In this document: positions 18,150 through 27,744 of the stretch, one piece after another
How positions within the stretch are numbered: position 1 is the first letter of the stretch
Layout: each line of letters starts with the position of its first letter
From: Chryseobacterium aureum
Lineage (GTDB): Bacteria > Bacteroidota > Bacteroidia > Flavobacteriales > Weeksellaceae
NCBI RefSeq assembly: GCF_003971235.1
Contig: NZ_CP034661.1
Span: 1,302,001 to 1,366,000 of the forward strand
Length of the DNA: 64,000 bases
Reading direction: 5' to 3'
Made by a program: the position numbers and the translations under genes
The notes under the pieces: model-generated
Seen by the model: the letters and a program-made list of their open reading frames with translations, nothing else
Database searches by the model: none
What the model was told of the DNA's origin: nothing

Positions 18150-20062
18150 TACGTCAAATTTTCGTTGAAGTTGTTATTATATGGATTGGTAGCACCTGGT
18201 TCTGTATAGATTGCGTCTTTCAATCTGTTTAGAGGATCATAAGCATAAGAATATCTTTTCAAAGTTCCCTCTGAGGCATTTCTCCAATCTATTTCTGCAA
18301 TATTTCCATTATACTTACCTGATGTTAAATTGGTATATGCAGGATTGGTATATTTGATCTCATATCCAAATAGTTTTCCATTTAATGAAGCTGGATCATT
18401 AACTTTGGTAAGCCAGCCACGGATATTGTACTGATAATCCATGGACTGTAATGGACTCGCAGGATCTGTTCCTCCCACTTTCTTATTAGTCACCTGGGAC
18501 AGCTCATTATAGGTATTCTGGGTTAAAATCTCTATAGGGTTACTGTCAACCTGATGTTTGTGTACCAGAAGCCTGTTCTGATTATCATATTCAAATGTTT
18601 CAGTAATGACTCTTTCGTTATCAGTTGCTAATCGCTTATGTCTGGTTATAGTCTGTTTGGTAACCCCTGCAAAATCAAGTTTGGATTCCGTATGGGTATA
18701 TCCTCCCAAATGATTGATAGAATGAGTACCAATTACTCTTCCTTTCCTGTCATAATAGGTATAGGTTTTTGTCCAGCCATCGTCTTCAATGTTTTTTACA
18801 AGACTCAGTACAGGAAGCCCTTTGGTACTTCTTCCATCAGCTGTAGGACTTTCAGAAAGTACTGGCTCTCCCATAATCGTTGAAGGAAAAGGAGGATTAA
18901 AACCATACTGCTGAGGATAAGAGTCATAATACGTAACTGATAGAAGAGTATCCAATCCCCAATGCATATTGGTATAATAATAAGGCATTCCATTTGCTGT
19001 CAAAGGGGTATTATCTCTGCCTTCAATAACAGCGCCTCCACTGATCTGGTTCTGCATCCCGATTCTGGTATTATCTGCCTTTTTTATTCCAGTATAAATA
19101 AGTCTTCCCAATATATCATATTTATACATCGTCCAACTGAATGAAGCTCTCTGATTGGCATCCTGAGATAGAATCATTTTGTCGGCTTTATCATATACCA
19201 TAAATTCCCAATCTTTGCCAGGAAGTTTCTTTTCAACGAGTCTACCTTTGATATCATAGCGGTACTGATAAGCTAATCCATTATGCTCTAGTATTCCCCA
19301 ACTATCCAATTTAGATAAAAGAGGAGGAATAACAAAAGCTAACTGATCATACTTATTGTAAACATAGTAAGTATCAGCATTCTCTGTAGCATTAATCACT
19401 TTTCTCACTAAAAGAACCTGTCCTTTGGCATTTTTAAACTCAATTGTCTTATTTTCATCTTCATCAGTTACAATATTTTTAGACAATTGTCCTTCTCCGT
19501 AGAGTCCATCATTAGCAATTCCTGATTGAGTCGCATCATTTGACCAGCTGGTAGGAGCTGCAAACTTTCTTACTTTATCTTCAGCGGTATTGGTTTCATA
19601 TTTAAATTTTACAGATTTCCCATTCCAATCGTTACCTACTTGTTTCTGTTCCAACACCCTATCCAAAGGTGAGTTTTCTAAAATCTTCTCAGAATAAATC
19701 TTCTCTGTACCATAAGGTGTACTGTTTACACTACTCAAAGGATCAGGAATGAGAGCTCCATTCAGAGTACTTCCCTGAGGAATGGGAAGATATTCCTGAA
19801 CCTGTCTACCAAACTGATCATATTTAATAGGTGTAACAATATCTCTTCCTAATGGTGATGCCTTTACATTAACAATTTGTTTTGGTCTTCCTAAGCCATC
19901 AAAATACTGAACCGTTTCTGAGGATTTTGTAGCAGTAGTACCATTATAATCAAGATAAGTTTTAGTCTGTATATAATTTTCCGTATTGGGAAGAGGAGAA
20001 AGCTGGGCGTAAGTTATGTTGGATAGAAGTAATGCTCCTATCGATATTATGAGTTTTTTCAT
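18150..20062 (-). pseudogene. RHS-repeat protein (gene B), 5' fragment
   Basis: The N-terminal half, about 638 native residues, of the RHS gene split by IS copy 1; the frame runs on eight codons into the IS and stops at 18122. A Sec signal peptide (MKKLIISIGALLLSNITYAQ) is followed by a DUF6443-like N-terminus (TKTYLDYNGTTATKSSETVQYFDGLGRPKQ) and YD-type repeats (YDNQNRL, YDPLNRL, YDIKGRL). It begins 5 bases after the stop of RHS gene A, so both are one operon. Translated alone it would give an exported, tip-less RHS shell fragment. Confidence 0.87.
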
Positions 20063-20067
20063 TGTGT

Positions 20068-21216
20068 TTAAAATTTATTAAAATGAAATTTAAAGTTTAT
20101 GTATCCATATCTTGAACTCGTAATTGTACCAGATATTAATTTGGCAGAGACATTCCCAACGGCATCAATTCTTACCTCCCATCTACGGTTTGCTGGAGTA
20201 CCACCAAACATTCCTCCTGCAGGTTCATCAAAAGTAATCACTTGAACCCTTGACGGTTTACAAGTTCCTGTTATAAGCCCAAGTGTACGCCCAGCACCCG
20301 AGTTAAAAGATGTAGGGTCTATCCCATTAGTATTAATAAGAGCACTAAAATGAACCAAATAATAATTTTCATTATAAATTACGGATGGCATAGTTAGCGA
20401 TAATCCTCCTATGGGAGTAAATGGACACTCGGAAGCAAAACATTGCAAGTTTTGATTTGCTTCTGCTTGACCATTTGAATTAATATCGTCTAATGCTTTT
20501 TGATCAGCATCAGATTGACTTATAGTAGATGAATATATTTCTGCAGGGACTGTATAGTCATATGTATCACTATCATAACCTTGACCACAATTATTTCTGG
20601 TAAAAGATCTACTCTGTGCTGAGTTATAAAAAATAATAGGAGGAATTGACAATGGAGCATAATTATATTTATATTCTTTTAATATATTATCATTGTTATC
20701 AGATATTTTCTCTAATCGATTTTGAGTATCATATTTATACTTTTCTTTAATTCCTGATGGATTTATAATAGTTTTAATTCCTATTAACGGATCATAAGCA
20801 TATAATGTGACTTTAAAGGGCATGGGTTCCAATTTCTTTTTAAACATACTTAGTTCAGAAATTAATTCATTTTCGGTGACATCATTAATATCCAAATCAG
20901 ATTTTTTAACGATTTCCAACTCTTTATAAGAATTAGGATCATTGGAACTTAAATTAAAAATTTGCATAATCTGGGAATACGATGCTCCTTCAATTACTGC
21001 AATAGGTTTAGTTTGGTGATAGCCCCAAATTGTAGTTATAGGCATTCCTGATTTCGGAGTTGTTTGAATCAAATTCTCTTTATTATCGTAAAGATCAAAT
21101 TTTTCTGTTTCAAAAACTTCGGTATTTTCAAAATTAGACTCGTTAAAAAGAGAATTTAATTTATTTGCTTGCTGGAACGCTAACCTATATTTATTGGAAC
21201 TTTCAAATCTATTATA
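20068..21216 (-). pseudogene. RHS-associated protein (gene A), 3' fragment
   Basis: C-terminal part of the gene that starts at 24553. The frame is open right from the edge of IS copy 2 (YNRFESSNKYRLAFQQ...) through FDLYDNKENLIQTTPKSGMPITTIWGY, YD repeats (YAYDPLIGIKTIINPSGIKEKYKYDTQNRL) and a DUF5977-type segment (SQSDADQKALDDINSNGQAEA) to the stop. DUF5977 genes usually precede a DUF6443 RHS gene in flavobacteria, as here. The frame does not match that of the 5' half across the IS, so some coding sequence has been lost. A first in-frame ATG lies at 21072. Confidence 0.8.
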
Positions 21217-21273
21217 TGGATATACTAATTTAGCTTCCAGTTAGAGTTAAGCATAAAACCTTAATTTTAACGT

Positions 21274-21573
21274 ATGAAACAAGGGCGAAAAATCTATGAT
21301 CCGGCTTTTAAAAAACAAGCAGTTCAATTGAGCTATGAGCGATCTAATATTTCGGAACTGGCAAGAGAGCTGGGTATTGAAGTAACGATGCTTTACAAAT
21401 GGAGAAAAGATTATCAGGAATTCGGAGAAAAGAGTTTTCCTGGGAAGGGTAATCTCAAACAAACTCCAGAGCAGGAAAAAATTCATGAATTAGAAAAAAG
21501 ACTTAGAGATGCAGAGCTTGAGCGTGATATATTAAAAAAAGCAATCGCCATTTTTTCCAAGAGCGGTCGATGA
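21274..21573 (+). CDS. IS3-family OrfA, copy 2
   Basis: Identical in protein sequence to the copy at 17793-18092: a 99-residue HTH protein with a leucine-zipper-like C-terminus. The A7G run (ATTAAAAAAAGC, near 21533-21541) allows a -1 shift into the OrfB frame, which reads SNRHFFQERSMKYEF across the junction. Confidence 0.92.
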   Translation: MKQGRKIYDPAFKKQAVQLSYERSNISELARELGIEVTMLYKWRKDYQEFGEKSFPGKGNLKQTPEQEKIHELEKRLRDAELERDILKKAIAIFSKSGR

Positions 21574-22448
21574 AATACGAGTTCATTAAGAATCATGAAT
21601 CTTTATTTCCGATTGAAAAAATGTGCAGTGTTTTAAAAGTAAGCTACAGTAGTTATTATAAATGGAAAGCAAGACCTCTTTCTAATAGAGAGAGACGAAA
21701 AAGAGAGATAAAAAAACAAATAACATCTATTTATTTTGCATCAAAGCAACGCTATGGAAGTCCCAGAATTACTGTAGAATTAGACTCATCAGGTTTTAAG
21801 ACCTCCAGAATAACGGTTGCAAAATATATGAAAGAGCTTGGTTTAAGAAGTAAATTAAGCAGAAAATTTAGAGTAACAACAGATTCAAAACACAATTATT
21901 TGATTGCAGAGAACATCCTGAATAGAAACTTTTTGGTTGGCAGTCCATCCCAAGCTTGGGTCTCTGACATCACTTATCTCCAAACCAAAGATGGATTTTT
22001 ATACCTGACAGCAATTATAGATTTGTTTGATCGAAAAGTAATTGGTTGGAGCTTAAGTACTGGGATGAGTACCACGGAGACAAGTTTAGCTGCCTGGAAA
22101 ATGGCTGTCAAAAATAGAAAAGCGGACAGTAAATTAATTTTTCACTCAGACAGAGGTGTTCAGTATGCAAGTAAAAAATTCACAAATACTCTTGCTTTTT
22201 ATGGAGTAAAAAGGAGTATGAGCAGAAAAGGGAATTGTTGGGATAACGCAGTGGCTGAAAGCTTCTTCAAGTCATTGAAAACAGAACTAATTTACGGAAA
22301 CAAGCTTATCACAAGAGAACAGATGGAACTTGAAATTTTTGAATATATTGAAATATGGTACAATAAAAAAAGAAGGCACAGTACCCTGAATTATCAAACA
22401 ATAGAAGAATTTAACAATCAAAATAAAATTTACAAAAATGTAGCTTAA
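21570..22448 (+). CDS. IS3-family transposase OrfB, copy 2
   Basis: Identical to the OrfB at 16918-17796; a 292-residue DDE transposase with all three acidic residues present. Start overlaps the orfA stop by four bases. Both copies look intact, so the element may still be active. Confidence 0.92.
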   Translation: MKYEFIKNHESLFPIEKMCSVLKVSYSSYYKWKARPLSNRERRKREIKKQITSIYFASKQRYGSPRITVELDSSGFKTSRITVAKYMKELGLRSKLSRKFRVTTDSKHNYLIAENILNRNFLVGSPSQAWVSDITYLQTKDGFLYLTAIIDLFDRKVIGWSLSTGMSTTETSLAAWKMAVKNRKADSKLIFHSDRGVQYASKKFTNTLAFYGVKRSMSRKGNCWDNAVAESFFKSLKTELIYGNKLITREQMELEIFEYIEIWYNKKRRHSTLNYQTIEEFNNQNKIYKNVA

Positions 22449-22478
22449 CTTATACTGGAAATTTTATTTGCATATCCA

Positions 22479-24553
22479 GTCAAAACTTTCGTTTTTACTG
22501 TAACAGGAAGGTAGGGCATAACTGGCTGAATAGCATAATAACCAGAATAATTGTGTGTAAGTGGATCGGTATATTTAGTTGCATTAATATAAAATTTGTA
22601 ATCAGTTATTTTGCAGTCTAAGCAATCATTTGTAATTTCCTTTTTGGGTGAAGAGTTGTTTAAAAAATTTTTATATTTAATAGTTTCCTGAAAAACTAAA
22701 TTATTATTTGAGTCATATTTATCTGTTCTATATAGTTTACCTCTCTCAACACTCTTACTAATATATTGCTTTCTAAGACTTATATAACTGGCAGGAATGT
22801 TAGACGAAAAAGTATTTGAATCTAAAGAATCTGGATTGGTAGCAAGATCTGTAAAATAAAATTCGTTTTTTTCTTTACCTTCTATTTTTTCTATTACCTT
22901 ACTGTAACTAATATCAGCATTATATAATGACTCATAATAACCTCCACTGCTCGAATATAGTGCTAAAGGATCAGAGCTACTTCCTATAGGAGCCGCTGTT
23001 CGTTCTTGTGATGTTATTCCTGTTGATTTTCCACTTTCATAATTATAAAAAAACTTTTTTTTGATGAAGTTAGACTCATTAGTATCATATGTTGTAATTT
23101 CTTTTAGTCTTTGACCAGGTACATTTTTATTTTGGATATCATTTAAAAAATAATTATTGTTTCCGTCATATCCGTATACTTTTGAAGCAGTATTTTGTTC
23201 ATACACAAAAAAATCGAAACCATTGGTAGGATGTATTAATTTACGAATTAAACCACCTTGACTAGTAATTTTATTCTGGCCACTCGTATAGCTATAATAA
23301 TCAAAAAAATATTGCTCTTGGTTAATTATAGTCTTTTCTAAAAAAACTCTGTCATCCTTTACATTATAACTGAAATCAATACTATTAATTAGCTTATTAT
23401 TTATCGTCTTTAATTGAATTTTTTTAAGAAAAGGTTTAGTCAATTGATTATTTATATCTTGATATGAAAAGCTGACACTGCCATAATCAGAAATTTTTAT
23501 TGAATCCAGAATCGCTAATTTATAATATGTATCTGTCTTATTTTCACTATAACCGAAACTTGATGAAGTATTCCAACTATTATAACTATTATAATTATTA
23601 ATCATGTCCTTACCAAGAAATAAATTATTATTAGCTAATGTAGTTTTAGAAGGAAATACAAAAGAGTAGTTGTTACCGTAATAGTATCCTCCATTTGTAA
23701 AAGGATCTAAAAGACTCCTATTTCCATTTCTGTAGAAAGCTTCAATAGTTCTGCCATTATTCAATTCAACCTTTTTTAAATAAAAGGCACTCACATAATT
23801 TATATTTCTATAAGCAGTATATGCTGTTGAAGAATTATTGGACATATTATCATACTGATATTTATTTTTAACATAGTTAATATCAACAGAATTATAATCT
23901 CCACCAAAATAAAACTTATTACCTTTTGTATCCTCCATAATTATTTCTGGAAGCACATTATTAATTGGAGCATAAATATTATAACATCTTTGTCCATTAA
24001 AAGTGATTTTGAACTCATCATCTTCAGACTGTACTAAAATATTACCTACATTATCAGATAAAAAAGTCCCTTTATAGCCCAAAAATTCAAAATAAAATTT
24101 ATTTGGATAATATTCATTAATATTAACATTAGGATTGTCAAGCATTTGCTTTTTGGTAATAGTTGTATTTCTCTCACTAAGAAAACACCTATTTGAATTT
24201 GTCGCATAAAAACCATCATTTTGTTTGCTTACAATAGGATCCAAATAGTTATGTGCTTCTTTTACAATAATTTTTCCAAATAAGTCAATATTCCAATTAG
24301 TTCCAACCATAGAAGGCTCTCCAATCATAAGGTTATTAGAATAATTCAATGATGATGATATTCCCAAGCCTCCTGATTCTATCTTATATAAAGGAATTTT
24401 TATATTGGGTGCTCCTATGTTATAGTTATTAGAGACATTTACATTTTTAGCGATTTTGTAATCATCAATTGATCGGTCTTGGGATGAAACTATTTGGGTT
24501 AGTATTATTGAAAATAAGGTTAAAATATTTTTTATATTATTCTTTGAAATCAT
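22479..24553 (-). pseudogene. RHS-associated protein (gene A), 5' fragment
   Basis: About 692 native residues, then eleven codons of IS sequence to a stop at 22445. It has an N-terminal signal (ILTLFSIILTQIVSSQ) and a SpvB/TcaC-like start (NVNVSNNYNIGAPNIKIPLYKIESGGLGISSSLNY), typical of the first RHS-type gene in these operons, followed by strand-rich, Tyr/Asn-rich sequence. It overlaps the T9SS gene stop by four bases, so the operon order is T9SS protein, gene A, gene B, lipoprotein. The truncated product lacks the DUF5977 end. No function beyond toxin shell or delivery can be inferred. Confidence 0.82.
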
Positions 24554-26091
24554 TTTTTAATTAGTTTAGCATTAGCTGTTTTATTTGTGTCTGTTTTTAT
24601 TGTCACCAGGTATGCTCCCTGAACCAGAGCCTGGGTATTGATCTTAGTCACTCTGTTTTTGGTTTTTAAACTTTGAAGTTGTCTTCCGCTCATGTCATAC
24701 AACAGAATATCAGCATCTTTGAAATCAAAGCCTATTTCTACGTAAGCATAGTCAGAAACAGGATTCGGATAGATCTTGATGTCATATTTTTCAATCAGCT
24801 GATCAACCTGCTTATCTCCCAGTTTTACGATCTTCCAGTTTTCTTTACCTAACTCTTCAGCACTTGTCCCTGCAAGAATAATTGAGCCGTCTCTGTTCAG
24901 CTTTAAATCCGAAAGTCTTTCTTCCTTCTTTCTAGATTCTCCTTTTACATGCTTTCTCCACTGTTCACTTCCTTCTTGATCTAAATATAGCATCCAGAAA
25001 GTTTCATCATCGGTTTGTATTCTGCCTTCAGCCTGAGTGTAGCCACCTAATAATACGCCTTTTGTAGATTTGTCATCTGCTGAATGAAGAACACTCATAC
25101 TCATTAGAATATCTCTGTTTCCAAAGTTGTAAGATTTTTGGAACTGCTCATTCCCATTTTGATCTAATGCAATAAGCCATAAATCTGTTGCTTCTTCTAT
25201 TCCTACAGTTTTATTGCCTGATCTTTCTGATCTGGATTCTCCACCTATGAGGTAACCATTAGAAGTTGAGGCTAGGGTTCTGATATGATCATCTCCTTTT
25301 CCTCCAAAGTTTTTCTCCCAGTCAATTTTTCCGTCTTTTGAGAGCTTTATAATCCAATAATCTCCTTCACCGTAGTTTTCTGTTTTCTTTGTACCACTGA
25401 TACCACTTCTGGAGTAAATTCCAAGTAATGCTCCGCCATCACGGGTTGGGATCATCTTTTCTACTTCATCTACACCACGACCTCCTAATGTTTGTTCGGA
25501 TAGTATTTTTCCGTCTTTATCTAATCTAATGATCAGAACATCTTTTGAGCCGTAACCTTTAGAAGAGTTTTGTACATTACCTGCTACAATAAATCCCTGG
25601 TCAGTTGTTTGAATCACTGATCTTGCCTCTTCATCTGCTGAAGTTCCTATGGTTTTTTGCCAGAGCTCGTCTCCAAATTCATTGATTCGAATTAACCAAA
25701 TGTCTGAACCTCCTTTAGAATCTTCTTTTTTATCAAGTCCCTTTCCTGAATAGGATGTTCCTGAAATCAAAAAACCTCCATCTTGGGTAGTGACTGTTGA
25801 TGATAAATAGTCGTGATTGTTTCCTGAAAAATGTTTTTCAAAAATCTGTTCTCCCTGCTGATTAAGTTTTACAAGGTGAAAATCATAACCGTTGTTTTGT
25901 TTGCTGTTCTGTTGGAGTTTATCACTTTGAATAGAACTTCCTGTGACAAGATATTGTCCGTCAATAGTCGTTGTAATCTGGCTTAGAAAATCCTGTGAAT
26001 TGGATTTTATATCTTTCTGCCAAAGTACTTCTTGAGCAAATATGCCCGTAATAGTGCATAGAGATAATGCACACATGTAGAGTTTTTTCAT
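24550..26091 (-). CDS. T9SS type A sorting-domain protein with beta-propeller-like repeats
   Basis: A 513-residue exported protein: signal peptide to IFAQ, then about seven repeats of the form 'DGG.L..G.S....G....E..G..D.W.I.L...G...W.K..GG...D' (for example TTQDGGFLISGTSYSGKG and TRDGGALLGIYSRSG), which suggest a propeller. The C-terminus (YPNPVSDYAYVEIGF...LLYDMSGRQLQSL...GAYLVTIKTD) is a type A sorting domain that directs export and surface attachment by the type IX system. It is the first gene of the RHS operon and overlaps RHS gene A by four bases, so it may help present or deliver the RHS proteins at the cell surface. That role is inference from the operon. Confidence 0.88.
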   Translation of the reverse strand: MKKLYMCALSLCTITGIFAQEVLWQKDIKSNSQDFLSQITTTIDGQYLVTGSSIQSDKLQQNSKQNNGYDFHLVKLNQQGEQIFEKHFSGNNHDYLSSTVTTQDGGFLISGTSYSGKGLDKKEDSKGGSDIWLIRINEFGDELWQKTIGTSADEEARSVIQTTDQGFIVAGNVQNSSKGYGSKDVLIIRLDKDGKILSEQTLGGRGVDEVEKMIPTRDGGALLGIYSRSGISGTKKTENYGEGDYWIIKLSKDGKIDWEKNFGGKGDDHIRTLASTSNGYLIGGESRSERSGNKTVGIEEATDLWLIALDQNGNEQFQKSYNFGNRDILMSMSVLHSADDKSTKGVLLGGYTQAEGRIQTDDETFWMLYLDQEGSEQWRKHVKGESRKKEERLSDLKLNRDGSIILAGTSAEELGKENWKIVKLGDKQVDQLIEKYDIKIYPNPVSDYAYVEIGFDFKDADILLYDMSGRQLQSLKTKNRVTKINTQALVQGAYLVTIKTDTNKTANAKLIKK

Positions 26092-26303
26092 ACTTGTGTT
26101 GTATTAATTGTTAAATAAATAATGATTTTAATAATTGTGTATATGAGAAATACACAAATTGCGTAGTAAATTTATTGTCTCATAGTTGTGTTTTTTTAAT
26201 GCGTTCAAAATTATAACTTTTTATTTTCTCTTCAAAGAGATTTATTGGCTTTCATATTTTAATAATACAAAGATATTTTTGCAAAGCGACAAAACGTGTC
26301 GTA

Positions 26304-27125
26304 TTATACTGCATTATTGAAAAATGAATAATATTGAGTTTGTAATATTTGATAAATACTCTTAATTATTTTTCCAACTTCAACCTTTGAGATATTAGAA
26401 ACTTTGGAGTATTCTTCTATTTGATCCATTGAAATTTCTTCGTAGACTCTTAATAATGCTTTAACAGCGATCTCCCGATTATCTAAGATTCCTTTGATTT
26501 CCATTTCTCTTAAATCTAAAACTAAAGTCTGTTTTGCAGACTCAATCAAAGTTTCTTTTAATCTGTCTACCCTTTGGCTGTATGAAAGTTGATTGTCTTT
26601 TTGGATAGGAAGAGATGTATTTATTTTACTTTTTGAATTAGCCCAAACAAAAAATAATATCATACCTATAATTAGTGGAATAAAAACATTTAATAACTCA
26701 TCAATATCAAAGCTCTTTTGGCTTTTCTGATACTTACTTACAGGAGCAATAGGATTTTGCTCTACAGTATTGATTGGCTGTACTACAGGTGCTTGGTAGG
26801 GTACACTACTTTTGTTAGGAAACATTTCATCAATTACTTCTTGAACTTTATCTGACTCCTTTAGTGTTGATTTATATTTTACTTCTCTGATAACCTCCCT
26901 TATCTCAGGTCTAATATCTTCAGATATAGCAGGTTCTTTAATCTTGTTTACCCAATCAGGAAAAACACTTTGCTTGGGTTGAGTAGGCTCTTTTACAGGT
27001 TGATAAGCAGGAGCAGAATTACTTATTCCAGATGTATTAAACTGCTCATCAAGTGTAACTGTATTTGATTGTGCTTTAGCTGTAAAAATGCCTATCAATG
27101 ACATTAATAATAAAACCTTTTTCAT
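26304..27125 (-). CDS. membrane-anchored hypothetical protein
   Basis: A 273-residue protein of no family I know. It has a signal peptide (to TAKA), a Pro/Gln/Val-rich linker (residues 20-135), one membrane segment (LLNVFIPLIIGMILFFVWA, near 147-165) and a helical C-terminal region (SYSQRVDRLKETLIESAKQ onward). With a cleaved signal and one further segment the C-terminus would be cytoplasmic. It starts 9 bases after the exported protein at 27135-27482, so the two are co-transcribed, under a putative structured leader. It lies inside the island, between the RHS operon and the GHKL gene. Confidence 0.6.
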   Translation of the reverse strand: MKKVLLLMSLIGIFTAKAQSNTVTLDEQFNTSGISNSAPAYQPVKEPTQPKQSVFPDWVNKIKEPAISEDIRPEIREVIREVKYKSTLKESDKVQEVIDEMFPNKSSVPYQAPVVQPINTVEQNPIAPVSKYQKSQKSFDIDELLNVFIPLIIGMILFFVWANSKSKINTSLPIQKDNQLSYSQRVDRLKETLIESAKQTLVLDLREMEIKGILDNREIAVKALLRVYEEISMDQIEEYSKVSNISKVEVGKIIKSIYQILQTQYYSFFNNAV

Positions 27126-27134
27126 ACAGTGGCT

Positions 27135-27482
27135 TTATTGTTTTACATCAAAAGGATTTTCAGAATTTTTCATAAAAACACTTCCCATTCGTTTGTATTT
27201 CATGGGTTTTCCTGCAACACAAACGGAATATATTCCATTTCCTTTTTGCTCCGAAATTCTTAAAAAGATTACATCTTTCTCATTACAGTCATTTTCTACT
27301 GCAATATGCTTTCTAAGATCTTCAATAGTAGCATCTACCTTTTTTAAGAAAGACTGTACTTTTTTGTCTGGTTTGGGTTCTTGATAATTTGTTGGAAGGT
27401 CACATTTTGAATCTTTTTGTGTTTGTTGTGCAAAAAATAGTGTTGGTAAGGTTAAACCAATTGTGAATAATAATTTTTTCAT
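27135..27482 (-). CDS. small exported hypothetical protein
   Basis: A 115-residue protein with a signal peptide (to FFAQ) and three cysteines in the mature part. No family recognised. Its neighbour downstream is the membrane-anchored protein at 26304; both are island genes of unknown role. The 5' leader may fold into a closed multi-stem RNA (27513-27630), ending about 30 bases before the start codon. Confidence 0.6.
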   Translation of the reverse strand: MKKLLFTIGLTLPTLFFAQQTQKDSKCDLPTNYQEPKPDKKVQSFLKKVDATIEDLRKHIAVENDCNEKDVIFLRISEQKGNGIYSVCVAGKPMKYKRMGSVFMKNSENPFDVKQ

Positions 27483-27512
27483 AATGAAAGTTTTTTACTC
27501 ACTCAGTCCCAA

Positions 27513-27630
27513 AGTGAAAGATTTAGTTTATAAATGCAGAAACGCAGGACTAAACCATATTAACTACCGAGGTACTGGTATACCCATACAGACCAATAGG
27601 AAAGCCCTGCGCATAGCAGGACGTTTCACT
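27513..27630 (-). ncRNA. putative structured 5' leader RNA
   Basis: On the minus strand this stretch can fold into a closed multibranch structure. An outer stem AGTGAAA (27630-27624) pairs with TTTCACT (27519-27513). Inside are hairpin GTCCTGC/GCAGGGC (27622-27616 with 27610-27604, one G-U pair that only exists on this strand) and hairpin TTTAGT/ACTAAA (27554-27549 with 27527-27522). It lies just upstream of the exported protein gene at 27482. I do not recognise a known riboswitch. A plus-strand frame across it has no support. Confidence 0.4.
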
Positions 27631-27744
27631 ATTTATTTTTGTCTGTATTAAAAATTACCAGTTTTCGGCAGAACAAATAAACAGCTTACGCTTCTTTTTC
27701 GATAAAATTTGAATTACAAAGATATAAATTTTTGTAATCTGTAT

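Larger units (their letters stand above)
21217..22478 (+). mobile_element. IS3-family insertion sequence, copy 2
   Basis: Same 1,262-bp element as copy 1, in opposite orientation, with TGGATAT...ATATCCA ends. Unlike copy 1, the flanking triplets differ (ATA at 21214-21216, GTC at 22479-22481), so there is no target duplication. It interrupts RHS gene A. The lack of duplication and the frame mismatch of the gene halves indicate a deletion or rearrangement next to this copy. Confidence 0.92.

Noticed and set aside
16888-22478. Composite transposon made of the two IS copies
   Set aside because: The outer ends do not share a target duplication and the cargo is only the inner parts of the host RHS genes; independent insertions fit better.
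27463-27651. Plus-strand 62-codon frame opposite the exported-protein leader
   Set aside because: Its bases are better explained as a folded minus-strand leader; the G-U pair supports the other strand.
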